Numbered from the stretch's first letter, positions 23,101 through 36,967 are shown. The stretch: 64,000 nucleotides of DNA from Dromaius novaehollandiae (GCF_036370855.1 NC_088105.1:12715619-12779618), one strand, 5' to 3'. Notes: a model not told the origin generated them from the letters alone. Made by a program: numbers and translations.

Positions 23101-26100
23101 TTTGTTTCTCTCTTGCCTGTCTTTGAGTCCCCTGGTTTAAATGTATGTTTTCATTGTATCTTCCATTAATATTGCTCTCTTTTCTGCCTGCAGGAGAGGG
23201 CCTTCTGGACCAAGATTTGGACCCAGGAATGACAAAATCAGGCAGTAAGTTCTTGTTCCCTAGTGTCACATGGACAATATTTTATTCTGGCATTACAAGC
23301 TCTTGCTGTTCCCTTACTAGAGTATGCCTGTGTAGTTCTCAGTATGAGCATGGCTTTGTTTCTCCTCGTTGTGGTTTTCCACCCTACCTGCCTTCAGCTA
23401 AGGGAAATCTCAAATTTGATTCAAACTATCCAGGAATTGTGTGTTAAAGCAAGTAAAGGGATAGGCTGGTAGCATAGTAGCACTGTGGAGTTTCCAAAGC
23501 CTGTGCTGTATTCTAATGATAAACTATTTCATGCTTTTACACACCTCTTTTTCTGGAGCATTAACCCTCAATTTTAAACTTGAGCTAGCTTGCTGCTCAT
23601 GTACCCTCTATTTTTATTGTTTCATTGCTTCTTCCTTTACTCTGCAACTCCCTCCTCAATGTTTCAAGAAAATGAGTGGTCAGGAATAGCTAAGGACTGT
23701 TTTTTTCAGGCAGCTGCTGGTCTTCTGGCCTCCTCTTCTCTAGGTGAAAACTTTATCTGCATGACCTGGAGATGAGCAATGACTCAATGGGATCAAAGCA
23801 GCTGGACAAACAGGAAACCATTACATTACACTGGCTGTAACAGGGCAAGAGAGGAGGAGCAAACACCCTGGTAACAGGGCAAGAAGGAAGGAGGAAACAC
23901 CCTGGATCCTTCTCCCAGCGAGTCATTTCCTGGGTGGTGCTTGTGATGAGCTCCAGTTTGCCTCATGGTTTCCTATTGGGGATGTGATACTTAATGGAAG
24001 GGAGAGGATATTCACAGAGCCCTGGTTGCTGAACCTTGCTTGTGCTGTGCCATTTCCTTTGCTCGCAACCCTGGTGCCAGAACAGAAATCAGTGGGAAGC
24101 TGATGACCAGGTGTTTAACAGACTGGTCATTTTGCTTGCAGCCTCGGAGTCGCTCTTCATTAGGGATTTTTTTCATGCCAGGAAGAAGCCAATACAGCTC
24201 TGAGATGACTCATTGCCTGCGTCAGCTATAGGCAATGCTTGATTGTGTGCCTGCTTACCACGTTATCTTGAATCACAAGGTGCACTTGAGTTACAGAGGA
24301 GACAGGATGGTGGTCACTCTGCCCTGAGTTTACAGAGGGTCTCTGCTCCCTCCTGGGTGCCAGGATGCTGTTAGTAGAGCAAAACACATCGTTATGGCAA
24401 GGTGGTGTGGAGAAAGCCTCCCTTCCAGTGCAGTGCCACACTAGTATGAAGTAAATGAAAAAAAATGATAATTGTTGCTTTTGTGAGTGGCTCCCTGCCC
24501 CCCCCCCCCCCCCCCCAACAAAGTGGAGAAGGGGTAATGGCTACCCTTTAGTCCTCCTGTTCTGGAATAGGATTACAGAGTATCTTCTGTCTTCCCTTTG
24601 TGGTGGAGGAAAACAAGAGCTCTCCTCCTCTTGCTGTCTTGGCCATCCAGAAGGGAGCAGGGACTTGGGCTATGGGAGTTTAAGGGAGCTAAGGAAGAAT
24701 GTATTTTCATGAAGGATAAAACAGCAGCTGTGAAGAGGAAGTGAAATGAAAGAAGAATTAATCCAGGAGCTGGTGGGTTCAGCTAGTTCACAGGTGTGAT
24801 GTGACTAATGTCCAACATATGAGCTTTGGCCTTTGCCAGAGGTTGCCTCTCCAGCCATATAATTGTCGGGACCTGATATGGAGAATGTCCCTAAACCTTC
24901 CCTTGGGGGAGCAAGTGGCTACATCTATCTGGGCTCTCCAGGCCATGCATAGTAGTATCTATTTTCCACTTTCATCAGTGGAGATTGCTCTGTCCATAAG
25001 CACTTGCAGTGTGTAGTACTCGCTTCTTGTCAGGTAGCTTATTATTACATTTCTGATCAGACCGGCCTTTGTGCTGGATGGAGCGATGCCTGGTCTCATA
25101 ATGGTACAGATCTCTTTTGTTTCAGTAGAGGAGAAAAGGTCTTGGGTTGTTGCTGAGGTGCTATAAAGAAAAGACATTTGAAGGAGAAATTTGAGTATTT
25201 GGAGAGCTGAGGCATAGTTGGGCAAAGCCAGAGAGACTGGAGCTGTGCAAGGCTGGAGGGTACAACATGTGAAGATAAGTATAAAAGGAGACTGGGACGA
25301 GGACTGGGCAGAGGAAGAGGTGATGGGATCATGGGAGCAAAGCTGTGGAGCATACTGAATGTGAGAGGTAAGACTAAAAACATTTTCTTGCTGTCCTTGG
25401 CAGCAAAGGGACCTGGGTCAGCATGGAGAGTTTGGTGCAGAGACCCTCAGGGATGGCTCAGCTGCAGGAAGTGATTGTTGGGAATACTGCAAACTTTGGA
25501 GGGAAAAGAGGAGAGCTAGAACCAGTGATAATGATAGGAAGAAATGTGACAGTCCCCTCTGTGCTGTATTTTGCCCTGGTATGTCTGGAAGTTCAGGCTC
25601 TTGTCCCAGAGCAGGAGCCTCTCATCACAGGTTATCTTTTCTACACTGTTACCAAAATCCCTCCCTTTTCTGTGCTGCTTGAGTCCCTGGAGAGCACATT
25701 CACCACTGACACTTGTGCTTTCAGGCAACTGTGCTGCTGAGTTAGCATTCCTGGTCGTGCTGCAGATGCAGCTCAGCACACTGATACAGTGCACCCAGAG
25801 CCAGATCTTGGTCCTCGCGATATCTCTGTTGCGTTGCTCGGGGTGGCCGGCATACCCAGTCCCAGCTCCACAGGCTCTGGGAACAAGCTGAGGAGGGGGG
25901 AGAGTTTGGGGAATGGCTTGAAGGCAAGAGTTGACGGTTGCTTCCCAGGCCACTCATCACAGGAGGATGGGTGCCCTGTGGGCCCTGTAGTCCAGGCTTT
26001 CATTTAGAAATGATGCTGAGACCATATTGTTGGGCATCGTTGCTAGGTATTATCCTTTCAAGGACCAGAAGGTCTCGGGGAGGACCAGAAGGCCTCAGAG

Positions 26101-29100
26101 CTGTGTTGAAGCAGCAACTTAAAAGCTGTGACTTGTAGCACAGCTCAGTGCTGATACCCCATCGTTGAGTTTAGCAGAGATGCCCGTGGGGCAGTGTCTC
26201 TGCAGACAGCCGTGCCCCAGTGAGTGCTCAGAGGTCGTGCTGCTGCAGCTGCACCGGCCTCCTGCCTTTGCAACGGTTGAGTAGCTCGGCTCTGTCTCCA
26301 GTTCCCTTTTTCCTGGATTACTGCTACAACAAGGGGTGTTTTGGTGTAATTTTCCCCAAAATACACATAGCGCTATTAATACCAATGCATAGCCTGGGGT
26401 GGAAAATAGGCGTGTGTCATGCTGGTTGCGAGCAGCTGGCTTAAAGACAGCAGCGAGTTAGAGCAACAGGTCCTGCGGGGTGTGCGTGACCTGGTCCTGG
26501 TGTTTGAAGCATGCGGCACTGTTAGCCCCGTGGCGTGATCGGCCTGTGGAGTTTCTCGATAGCTAACCCAGTGGAGCCAAAATGGAAAGGCTTATTCCTC
26601 CTGCTCTGAACCAAGCAAGGCACATGAAAGCAAAGACTAGACCAAGTTAAATGCCAGTGGATCTCTTGTTGCTGCGTTGACAGGTGTGTGGTTACTATCC
26701 TTGTTAAAAGCAGTGTATCTGCACTCATTAACATGAAGCAGGACTTACAGGAGACGTATTTTGTACTTTTGTCTTAATCCCTTTCCTGGCAGGTGTTTGT
26801 TCTACTTCATTTCTCTTGGAAATCTGACAGAGTACAGATGCGGGAGTGAAATATGTGAAATCTGTATGTCAGAAGCCAATAGCTCCCCTACAGCAAGTGT
26901 GCTTCTTATTAGAAGATTCATTCTTTCTTGCCAAATAAAATGAGGAAATGTTTTGTTCTTGATGTGACTTGAGTTTCCAACCTCAAGCATGCAGAACTAG
27001 TGGGAATTGTTGAGTTTGCCCTGAGACTGCATGACTAATGCACAGATCTTTCAGCCCCATCCCGGAGAGGCATTTTTGCAGGAGTGATCTGGCTACCGGT
27101 GGCTGAGGCACTATGTGGGACCCCGGAGACTGGAGTTCAGCTCCCTGGCTTGGTCCTCTCCTTTCTGCTTGTTCCTGGGTTCTCCCTTCGTTCAGATGTG
27201 AAAGGGTATCGGGGTGCTCAGATGACTCCATTTTCAGTGGGAGTTTAACCCCTAGGCATCTATGAGAGTTTGAGCCTTGATTTCTCCACGTCTCCATTCC
27301 CTATCTCTGAAATGCTTTGTTTCTCTCAGCTGGAGGCTAACAGCGTGACCAGGCCGCAGATAAACAGCGAAGGCACACAGAGTTTGGCATGCAGCTCCTA
27401 GCTCCAGTGAAAAGAGGTGGGATGCTGAGATGCAACTTGTGCAGTATCATCTGAGCTCCAAAGGGCCTTCTAAATACTGGTACACAGCAGAGCAGCTTTA
27501 AGTTACCTGATGTCCCAGTTTGCCTCTAATGTTTCAGGGTACCTCGGACTGCAGCAGCATTGCTGCAGGCTCTGAACCGTGTGGCGCGGGGATACCAGTA
27601 GCATTGCATTGTGCTGCATGTTCCTGTGTGTGTTGTATCCTTGTCTGCTTCCACTTGTTAGTCACACCAAGAAACTTGGTTAGAAATCTGTTGTGGGAGG
27701 AAGTCTTTATTTTGAAGCCAGTGAATGGTTTTAGAAATATTTGCATCCTGAAAATGTAGTTTTCTGCCTATTAACTCCGAGGCCTTAACATCATTTTTTT
27801 TGCCAAGTTAGCTCGTGTGGGAAAGCAGATGTTTCTGCTTTTCCTCTCTCACCCTAAGTGTGGCAGCTATAACAGTTGCTTGCAATTGTGAGCTTGACTT
27901 GTCTGTTGTGCCTAGGTAGAGAGATTCCCTGGCAGAGCGTGCCTCCTTTCTGCTGAGGCGTGCGAGGCCCCATACGTCCCGCGTGGGACCGGCGCCTTTG
28001 CCCCTCCAGCTGGCAGGGATAAAACGTGCTTCCTGGGCAGCGACTGGCTGGTTCCTTGGTGCCACCTTCACCTTCTGCGTGTGCCACACGGTGGCAGTTC
28101 TGCCACTTGCCTCTTACCTTGTAAAACAAATGATGGATCAAAAAAGTTTCATGGTTGTGAGACAGGTTTCTACGGAGAGACACTTGGGGATTATCCAGGC
28201 CTTTCCCCATCCAGATAAGAGACTCCTGACAAGTGACCGCCTGCGATGTTAAAGGCAGGAACAGCCCCCGCGTGTCCCAGGTGTGTGTGCAGAGAGACAC
28301 TGCTCCCACGGACGTTGTGATGCAGCACAGGAAAAGCCAGGTTCTTTTTTATGCCATCCTACATAAAGCAGGTGCACTGCTGGAGTCCAGCATGTGCCAT
28401 ATGAGGGCTGTTGAGTCAGAAATTGGCTTCAAAGGGTTTGTCTGTCTTTTCCAGCTCCAGAAGCCGCAGTGCGGTGGCTCTACAAAGCCGACCTGAAATG
28501 CCAAGCTGGGAAGCCCCTCCGTATTGCTGTGTTCCCAGCTCTTGGGAAGGGAAAAAAACTTTTCTTCTGGTGGCTTTCCTTGCTTGTTTTTGGAATGATA
28601 AGTAAATGTTTGCAAGGCATCAGCTTTCCCACTGAAACCACTGTTGGTCATTGCAGCTGCTGTTTACGCGTGTATCTCGGTACAAGCGTCTGCTCAGTGA
28701 GAGGCTGTGAGGGAGGCAGGAGAACTAGGTCAGTGTGAACCAGAAGTGGGTGGTTTTTTACCTAGAGGCATCGTGGCTTATGGTGAGAGTGGTGGGACAG
28801 GATCTGCAGCTGCCCTGTTGACTGGCCTTGGGCAAGTTGCTGCCACTCTTTTGGCTGGATGACGACTCCCTGCGTGTTAATGCTGGGCATTGGGCTACTG
28901 TAAAGACCTTGATTTGGCAAATAGCATCTCTGAATTTCTGCATCTGTGAGATGCTGATGGGGGGAAGGAGAAAATTCTCAGTGGGTCCAAAGAGGATGAA
29001 AAGGTTATTACTGGGTGATTTGGGGAGCAGGAGAGTGTAGATGCTAGGCAGGTGTGAATGATGAGATGGTAGCAATCCTTCTTTCCCTTAGGGGCACCAG

Positions 29101-32100
29101 TGGTGCACTGTTAATAGGAGGTGCCTATTTCCAGAAACATGGGGACCTGCTGAAGTGGCCTAGCCATACTACATGTTTTGTAAATGCTAGATGAATTTCA
29201 GTATTTCTAAAGTGCTTAAGTGTGTTTGATCAATGCAACCTATGAAGTCAAACATCAGACTTTACGCAGAGTAAGTGTCCTGGGGTTATTTTCTGTTTCG
29301 TTGCCCTGTGCATAGCATTGCCTCCAAGTCATTGCTGCTGCCATTTATTTTCTGAGCATGGTATGTCTCAAACCATGTAGTCTCCCTAGGGCTCCAAGAA
29401 ATTTCTTATTTCCATCTCCAGGAAAATAAAAGTGTTTTTAGCTCCAAAACATAAACCAGAATGTAGCAGTATTTTTCCACTGGGAGAATTTTTCTCTCTT
29501 AACAATGTGGCTTTTTTATGGAGTGAATAAATACATTTATAATAAACCTGCGGGTGTGATTTAGGCTACTGTTCACTGAAATGACTACCCACAGAGTTGC
29601 ATAACCTGTAAGAAGTTGGATTATAACAGTTTGGTTTAGTTCATGTTAACTGTTTCTTTACTGTCCTTTTGATGCCCCCAGCACTGTGTTTCATTTGGCA
29701 ACTCACTTTCTGGAGGGGGGCAGCACATCTCCCTTTAGTTTTTCTCTAAGTTGTTTAGCAAAGGTATGGTGCTGGGTCCTGGCATATTTGGAAAGATAAG
29801 GCATGATTTCCCCTTTGATGTGGGCTCTTGTACAGCAGAGGAGCCCACCAACAGCAGTATGCCTTTTCTTAGGATATTTGTGTGTTAAAGGTTCCATCAC
29901 TCTCCCAGGTATTCCAATGTCCCAGCAAGCATTAAAGCTGTTTGGTTTAAACTCCCAGACAGACACATGCTTGGGATGGTGGTTCTTGCACTCATCATGC
30001 TTTTGGATCACCCTTCCTGCACTGTCACAGGAGGGTGTCCAACTTCTGCTGGCTTTCCACTGCTCTCTTTGAGCCCCCCTTCTGTTCCCTTGCCCTGCCT
30101 GGCATTGCCAGAGATCAGCCCTGCACGGTGCTGCATCAGGAGACGCAAGCCACTAGCTTTCTCAGCGACGTCCCTCTGCTGTTGTTCCCTTTGATCTCGT
30201 TGGTGAGCTCCCTGGATCCTGGCAGCCTGGGCAGCTCTGCGTGAGGGCTGGCGCTGCAATGCGCGGTCGGTGGTGCTTGCTTCCTGCCCCTCACTCTGGC
30301 TTTGCTTTGCTCTAGTGTCCAGAACCAGGTGGATGAAGTCATTGATGTTATGCAGGAGAACATCACGAAGGTGATTGAGAGAGGCGAGCGGCTGGATGAC
30401 CTGCAAGATAAATCAGGTGCAATGCCGAACACAGTTCCCCTGTCTGTCTGTCCTCTTCCCCTTTGCTGGGCTGGGTTATCAGGTTCCAAATCCGAGAGTG
30501 CCTAAAGGCAGGCTTGGCCTCATTCCATGCGGGCTTTTATTTCCAGCCTTCCTAAGAACAGTGTTTCCCAGCCTTGGGCTGCAGATCTAACTTTCTGCCT
30601 ACATTTTCCTCTTTCCACTTTCACCTTCTGCTGCTCTGCACAGCCCCAGCCCAAGTTCACTGGTGCCTATAAGTTGCTGGATGGTGCCTCATCTTGGCTT
30701 GGTCACTGAGCAGCCTGGGTTTGGGCATCTGATCACCCCTCAGGAATTGATCCCTGTTCTATCACTGCAACCGATCTTCAATCTCCTCCTGCGTATGCAG
30801 CTGCCGGCTGGTACTGGGCTGTCCTGATTCATGTGTGGTCTCAGCAGAGCCCAGTGCACTGTTACTGCAGTGATATGGGACCAAACTTGTAAGAGATTTG
30901 GGCACGTAAATGCCAAGGGCTTAGTTTGGAGGTGTTTGGACACTGTAATCTGGTTGGCTGTTGAACTAGCCTAGATTGGTCTGACTCTCAATGGCGCTGA
31001 GCACTCCAGCTGTCTGTTTGCTCTCTGGTTTGCCAAGTGCAATCCCTCCCTCAGAGGGCAGCCAGTGCAAAGGGGGCTCAGTGGGACCCTGCAGCCTTGC
31101 GTGTGCTCTCAAGCAAAGAGTGTTGGAATCTGCCATGGCTTTGGTGAATCACGCTGTGGTTGGGTCTCTTCCCCTATTGCTAAGTTTATTGCTTGAAACT
31201 AAGTGGAGTTAGTGGAACAAGTGGATGCTTTGTGTGTGTGCTGCTGAACTGCCTCTTTTCTTTCTTTTTCAACAGAAAGCTTATCAGACAATGCAACAGC
31301 TTTTAGCAATAGAGCCAAACAGCTTCGAAGACAGATGTGGTGGCGAGGCTGCAAGGTGAGTGAGAACTGAAACAGGTGGGGGTGGGCTTCTTCATGCAGA
31401 TCCTTCAGTCCTGGGTTGAACAGCAGGGTCACTTTGGGTGCCAGGAATACGAGGGAGCGAATAAGGTGTAGGAAGTGCCTGTCCTGTCCTGTGGGTTTGC
31501 CTGTAACAGTATGAACAAGGGAAGGCTCAGTGCGTTGGAGGTGCCCCTAGAGATGGTGCGTGGAGCTGGCAGGAGGCAGCTCTCCTGCTCAGTCCTTGGG
31601 GAAGCCAGGGTCCAGTTAGCCGAGTTGGATGCTGGCCCTGTGAGATGAGGGTGTGAGGTGCTGTGCTCCTGGCAGGATGATTCGAAGCTGTCCTCCCTCC
31701 TGAACTGCTTGCCTGATCCTGCAGGGAGAGCATTTTGCCTCTGAGTTGGCAGGACCCCCTTTCTCCACTCTCTTCTGACGGAGCCAGGTCTGCCCAGGCC
31801 AAGGCATCCCCTCGGCAGGGTCGCAAAGGAGTTGCAGGATCTTCTGGGTCAGTTTGTGTATGGCGATATGCAGATGTGTGTGACTGCCCTATTTGTCATG
31901 GGAACTAGCTGGCTGCTTGAAAGCAGGTACTGCTGGGGCCTCTGTTCTGCGAGGGGGCATCCACACTCTAGGATGTGGGACTGGTTACCTGGCCTTCCCC
32001 ACTAGAGGAAGAAGCTCTACTTTTTAGCTGAACAGATCAGCATCTGTGGGCTGGAGGCCAAAGGCTCCATTCAGGCAGAAAGCAGCTACATCTGGCATCC

Positions 32101-33235
32101 CCTGTAACCCATCTTTGTGCTTCTTCTTGCAGATGAAGGCGGTCATAGCCCTGGTGTCAGTCATTCTCCTGCTCGTGACCATCAGTGAGTAGCTTCAGGT
32201 CATCCCAGCTATGTCTGGTGTTGAAATGTTCATGGCACTCTGCACCATGCATGATGCTATGCTGTCACTGTCCCTGGGAGGGAAAGCACCTGAGCCATTC
32301 CTGTTGGGCCCCATGCTGTGTCAAGCAGTAATACGTGGTGTCTGTAGCCTACACCATGCTTCTGCTCTGCAAAGTTTAAATGTGCGCACAGAGGAGCTGG
32401 CTCAAACCAAGTCCTACTGTTACTAAAGAAGGAGGGGTAGATACAGCCAAAGCTGTGGTGATCCAGGGTTAGCGCCAGCCAACGCAGAGGCTACATGGCT
32501 TGTAGAGGGAGATGGGGGAGTTTCAGACCAGAGCAACGTCTCCAAGGGCGTCTCCACATATGCAAGCCATTTTGCAATGGGTTTGCTCCCAGCAGACATT
32601 CCTTTCCTAAGCTGCTGGGCTGCTTAATTTTCAGCAAGGAGCTGGCCTGGAGACTCTGCTGTTGCTCCCTGCAAGTTGGTCCTTTCCGGCTTCTCCTACT
32701 GAATAGGTAATAACAACCAGAGTGTGTTTCTTCCAGGCAGGGAAGTAATTCAGCCCTCTGCCTGCTGAGTGACATGCTCCAAGGATCCAAGCAGCCCAGC
32801 ATGGGAGCGCAGTGGCCCTGGAGGGAGGCTTTTCTCCCGTCAGCTCTGTAACAGTTCCCATGCGGCCCTGCAGCAAAACCAGCATGGCCTGTTGTCCTGC
32901 CGATGCACAGCTGGGAGCGGAAGTCGCTGAGCTGACAGCAGGGTGGGAGCATTGTAGAGGGACAGGCTGATGGAAAATCCCATCTGGTTTCATTTTGGGA
33001 AGCTGGAAGGAGATGAAGGTGGCAGGGAGTGTTGTCTAGTGTGTGTGAAGGCAGCAGATTGCATTGGCGTGAGCTTGGAAGCATGCTTTCCCTTACAGCT
33101 GCTTGTTGTTTGTGACTAAAGAAATGTGGGTTTTTTTTCTCTCTGACAGTGATTGGTGCTGCATTCAAAGGCACGTGGCTGAGAACTTTTCTTGTGTGTT
33201 TTTCAGTACCCATAGTCCTGAAGTACTATTCCTGA
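20102..33235 (+). CDS. VAMP4: Vesicle-associated membrane protein 4, complete
   Basis: VAMP4 is an R-SNARE of the trans-Golgi network and endosomes; it pairs with syntaxin-6/16 and Vti1a. Coding exons: 20102-20167, 22784-22830, 23194-23244, 30316-30416, 31276-31355, 32133-32184 and 33207-33235. They join in frame to 141 residues, the exact human length. Residues 22-37 (RRNLLEEDSDEEEDFF) hold the dileucine plus acidic-cluster signal for TGN retrieval. Residues about 53-113 are the SNARE motif, with the zero-layer Arg at 77 in VIERGERL. WWRGCK (110-115) marks the membrane-proximal end, and residues 116-137 are the tail anchor, ending KYYS. The start is chosen by MPPKFKRHLNDDEVTG, matching the orthologue, in a GGGGCCATGC context. 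Exon 4's donor (GTGCAA) is weak, but frame continuity is exact. The largest intron is 7 kb (23245-30315). The gene points away from MYOC. Confidence 0.97.
21033..21078. repeat. Perfect 23-bp tandem duplication
   Basis: Two identical copies of a 23-bp unit beginning TGTTGATAATGAAATTTTG lie head to tail in VAMP4 intron 1 (the intron after coding exon 1). Perfect identity suggests a recent duplication or a polymorphic site. Confidence 0.9.
23837..23904. repeat. 34-bp imperfect tandem duplication
   Basis: Two 34-bp units, each starting GTAACAGGGCAAGA and ending AAACACCCTG, lie head to tail in the large VAMP4 intron. They differ at a few purine positions in the centre. Confidence 0.9.
24498..24516. 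repeat. Poly-C run (19 C)
   Basis: An uninterrupted run of 19 C in the large VAMP4 intron. Such runs are prone to sequencing-length error and can form i-motif/G-quadruplex structures. Confidence 0.9.
26061..26100. repeat. 20-bp tandem duplication
   Basis: Two 20-bp units (AGGACCAGAAGGTCTCGGGG and a copy with three changes near its end) sit head to tail in the large VAMP4 intron. Confidence 0.85.
28806..28965 (+). repeat. Possible MIR/CORE-SINE remnant
   Basis: Sequence beginning TGGCCTTGGGCAAGTTGCTG and later TTTCTGCATCTGTGAGATG is reminiscent of the conserved MIR core and flank (CTTGGGCAAGTCACTT ... TTTCCTCATCTGTAAAATGG). It is heavily diverged and the call is by eye only. Confidence 0.35.
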
Positions 33236-33650
33236 CTGGGCAGCTGGAAGCTTCAGTGGAGCTGGCTCTGGGATAACCAAACTGCTGTGTAATTTAAGTG
33301 AAATATCTGTATATAGCTTTGAAGTCATTTTCCTCAAAGGAGCGAGAAGGCGGTGGCAAGTAGCCAGTTCTAACAGAGCATTTCGAGAACTGCCAAATGA
33401 CCCTTTTTTTGGTCAAGTACCTGCTCCTGTTGTTAGACATTTTTTGTAACAGAAGATTCAGTTCCCAAACCACCCATTTTGCTGAATTCTGTGTCTCTGC
33501 TTTGGATCTAGCTACTTGCCATTATGGTTTATCTGTATATACGGTTAAGTTGTAATGATACCTACAGTTTGAGCAATTCCCCACTGCCTGCTGTGGAGGG
33601 CAGAAGGGACTCTGTCCTTTCCTCAGAGCAAAGGAGGGGAAACATGTCTT

Positions 33651-33671
33651 AAAAAAAAAAAAAAAAAAAAA
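33651..33671. repeat. Poly-A run (21 A)
   Basis: A run of 21 A about 420 bp after the VAMP4 stop, with a second A-rich, G-interrupted tract about 80 bp later. No target-site duplication or retrogene body is visible beside it. An oligo-dT-primed library could misprime here and mimic a transcript end. Confidence 0.85.
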
Positions 33672-36600
33672 GTACTATTATGTTACAGGGAACTGACCCT
33701 TCTGTGAAGAACGGCAAGGGTGTTGTTTTTCTCATGTTCAAAAAAAAAAAAAAAGAAAAAGAAAAAGGAAAAAGTAATTAGGTTTTACAAGCCAGAAGAC
33801 TTTCTGATCCTGCCATGGGAATGCATAAGCTCAGTGTTTTCAGTATTGCTGCTTACAGCTGTGACTAAAGACATTCCAGTAAACCTATTTTTGACTGTAC
33901 ATGTGGAGTTCCTGCACGTCTTTATAATGTTTGGGGGGGCTTTCAGGGCTCTATACTGTCAGGAATCCCTGGGAAAGGGCTGTTTCAGTGTTTTCTTAAA
34001 AAGAAGTGAGAGGAGTGTGTAAAGCCCAGCTCTCTAATAGACAGCCCAATGGTACAGGAGACACGGCAGGAGTATGACAACTCTCATGCTCCTTAAATCA
34101 GTCCAGGATGAACAGAGCCCACTCGATATTCAAAGCCCTTGACCTTGCTGTGGTTGTCGCGGTCCTGAATGCTTCTCTGATCTGGTGGGCAGGAGGATCT
34201 TCCCAGAGATGCATTGGGATGTGGGGGCAGGTAGGAGCCCCTGTGCTCCTGCTGAACAAAATAGGAACCAAGCTCCTCCATCTGCAGCTGGGACTGATGC
34301 GAAGGCCAGGGAAGCGGGCACATATGGGTGCAAGAGCTGTGCAACCCTCTGTCAAGATTCTAGGCATGTCTCTGTGCCTGGAGGGCATTGCAGGGGCCTC
34401 CTGCATCAACACGCTTGCAGGACCCCCTCTGAAGCCCTGCTCACAGCATGGACAGCCTGAAAAAGAGGAGGCTGCGGTTGTTACCTTCACTCCTGGTCTC
34501 AGGCATTCGGTGGCATTTCTGCTTGCCCGTTGTCTTTAAAACCCTCGTTTCTTCTGGCTCTGAGGCTGGGACTTAAGCAGAGATCAGACTCTTCTGCTTC
34601 TTTATTTGCTACCTCTTTGTTGATGAGAGAGGCATTGTCCTGCTTAGCCTGTGTCTGAAGTGGTGTTAGAGAGGGGAAACAGTGCCCCAGAGAATTCCCA
34701 GTGGCACCTCCTAGCCTCCTCATCTGAGCCTGCCTCCAGGCACAGGACCTTGTGTACAATTTCCACCTGAGTGGTGCTGCTGCTCCATGCAGAGAAGGGG
34801 ATTAACAGTGAGCACAGCAGGCTGTTAGATCCGATTACAAGCACCACTTGCCCACTTGCTAGTAAGTAGATAGAGCTTTTCCCTTTGTGGGCCCTGTTTG
34901 CTCCAGGAGGTAATCAGAAAGCCAAGCTGGCTTTTTCCTCCTAACATGTAGCCAGGTTTTAGGATCCTGAAGGCAAAATCATGCACCCAGTGGAATGGAT
35001 AAAAATCATCTTGCTTATGCCTTTGGCTACTCCCCACCTGTTAGGGATTAAGAGGGTAAATGAAGAGCAACTGTGCCTTCAGGGGGTTTGCAGGTGTCTT
35101 GGGTATCTGGTGCCTTCTGCCAGACTGGAAAATGAGTTAATAGCACTGCAAGCCCATGTAATGCCTGGGCTGTGCTTGCTCGGTACTGCACGTCAGGGCA
35201 GACTCCACTCCTGCTGCTGGAGAATCTTGCCACCACCTCTGGCTTTCCCTGCCAGCCCCATCTTGCCTTTGCTGCTGCCGCCCACAGAAGGAACTTAGTG
35301 CTGCAGGACAACATTGGGACTTCATATCCACATAGGGGCCAGGTCTGAGCAAAACAAGCTAGTTTTGCAGTTGCTTGCTAGAGGTGAAGTGTTGCTATAA
35401 AGCTAGGCTGAGGGCCTTGGAAAATGGATGCTGGTAGGACCGAGGCTTCATGGCAAAGCTATTTTATCAAATAAGTCGATAGTAGTTGCAGAATTTGGGA
35501 GCTCTTGCCCTCCCCTCCTTGCTGCTTCTGTGAGCTAAGAGGTGGCTGATGGCTTGGTGCCCATGGGGTGATTCTGACCTGTGTTGTGCAGGTGCTGCTG
35601 GGGAAGGAAAAAAAGGGGTGTGAACTGTAGGAACCGCCAAAGCTGCTTCTGCAGAGCCCTGTCCTCTCTGGGTTTGGCAGATCTTTGTCAACAGCATGTT
35701 CCTAGGGAGTTTCCAGTTAGTGTTAAACTATCATAGTGCCTCACTGGGGCAGCACAAGCAGCCAGATGTAAAGCCCTGGGGAAGACTATCATTAGCAGCA
35801 TTCCAGCGGTACGTTGCTTAGAGGAAAAGCACAAGTTTTTCAGCTGAATTGCTACAATCTATGGAAAAAGAGGCAGCAAGGTTACTTTCCTTTCTGCTAG
35901 CTTGCCTCAAGCATGCTTCTAGCTCTGCTTTAAACCACATAATGTGTCTGACCCCAGCTGTCTGCCCTGCTAGGGCCAGGGGTTGCACAGCTCAGGGTCT
36001 GTATTAGTGCTGCGGTGCAGCTTGAATGTAGTTTCCCAGCCTGGGGAGGCCCTGGAGATGTAGATGCTCCTTTGAAGAGCCAATCTGAGCCCAGACCTTG
36101 GGGACGGGAGTGGGGCAGCCTTTCCCCACAGTGTCTGGGATGGTGGAGGTGCACCAGCTGAAGGAAGGTAAGCCCAGGCCTCAGTAGGCTCTGAAGGAGG
36201 CAGAAGAGTGATGTCCATGGGTATTTTGACCAGTTGTCAAGGCTGGGAAGAGGCTTCTCTGCTGGGCTCGTCCCAGAACATTGCTGGAGGGATGGACATT
36301 CCCCTTTCCCACCCCAGGCAGCCTCCAGCTGAGTGGGGCAGGCTTTTCAGCAAGAGGAGAGATGCGTGTTTCCCCGTGCTGACACACTGTGCCTTCACAG
36401 CTGGAGCAGGGACTAAAGGCAGGTTCTGCCTGGAGCCCAGATGCTCTTACCCGTAGGCTTTGTGCAGAAAACATGGCTTTGCTGTGAAAGCAAGTGCTAA
36501 AGCAAACAGCTTTAACTATAAGTTTTAATGTAGTGTTTTAGCACCACCTGTGTCTTGTGTGTGCTACCTGCTACTTTGGACTCATTCTGTGATACTGAAG

Positions 36601-36961
36601 GAATTCGAGCTGGACCACCCCAGACAGCTGAGCCCGGTGAGCAGGGTCACACCGTGGCACATCTGCTTTCCTCAACAGCGAGGGCTGATTAAGTGTTTTT
36701 GCAGTATCTCCCAGGAGGCTGGGGTGCAAATGTTTGTACTTGATATGAAAGGCAAGAAAAGCTGCTGAGGCCAAAGACCAGGCACTGCCTTCAGCACCCC
36801 TCTACGAGTCGCCAGGATTGTGTTTTGATGAGTTTTAGGCTCAAGTCACTGAACGCCAGGGTCGCTGTGAGCACAGCCCTTCTTGAGAGACCAGCTGTGG
36901 CCGGAAAGTGGACCTGAGAGTCACCAGCAACAGCAAATCAACACTCCTGGTCAGTAACTTT

Positions 36962-36967
36962 AATAAA
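36962..36967 (+). terminator. Candidate distal VAMP4 poly(A) signal
   Basis: The sequence AACTTTAATAAAATTAATTGG contains AATAAA 3.7 kb after the VAMP4 stop. It is the first canonical signal on this strand in the interval, but its distance makes the assignment tentative. Confidence 0.3.

Noticed and set aside
33651-33775. A-rich tracts as a processed pseudogene tail
   Set aside because: No retrogene body or target-site duplication adjoining; more likely simple A-rich 3'UTR sequence.
34499-34759. Minus-strand open frame containing an AATAAA (34601-34606)
   Set aside because: The poly(A)-like hexamer lies inside the frame itself, and the product resembles nothing; treated as chance.
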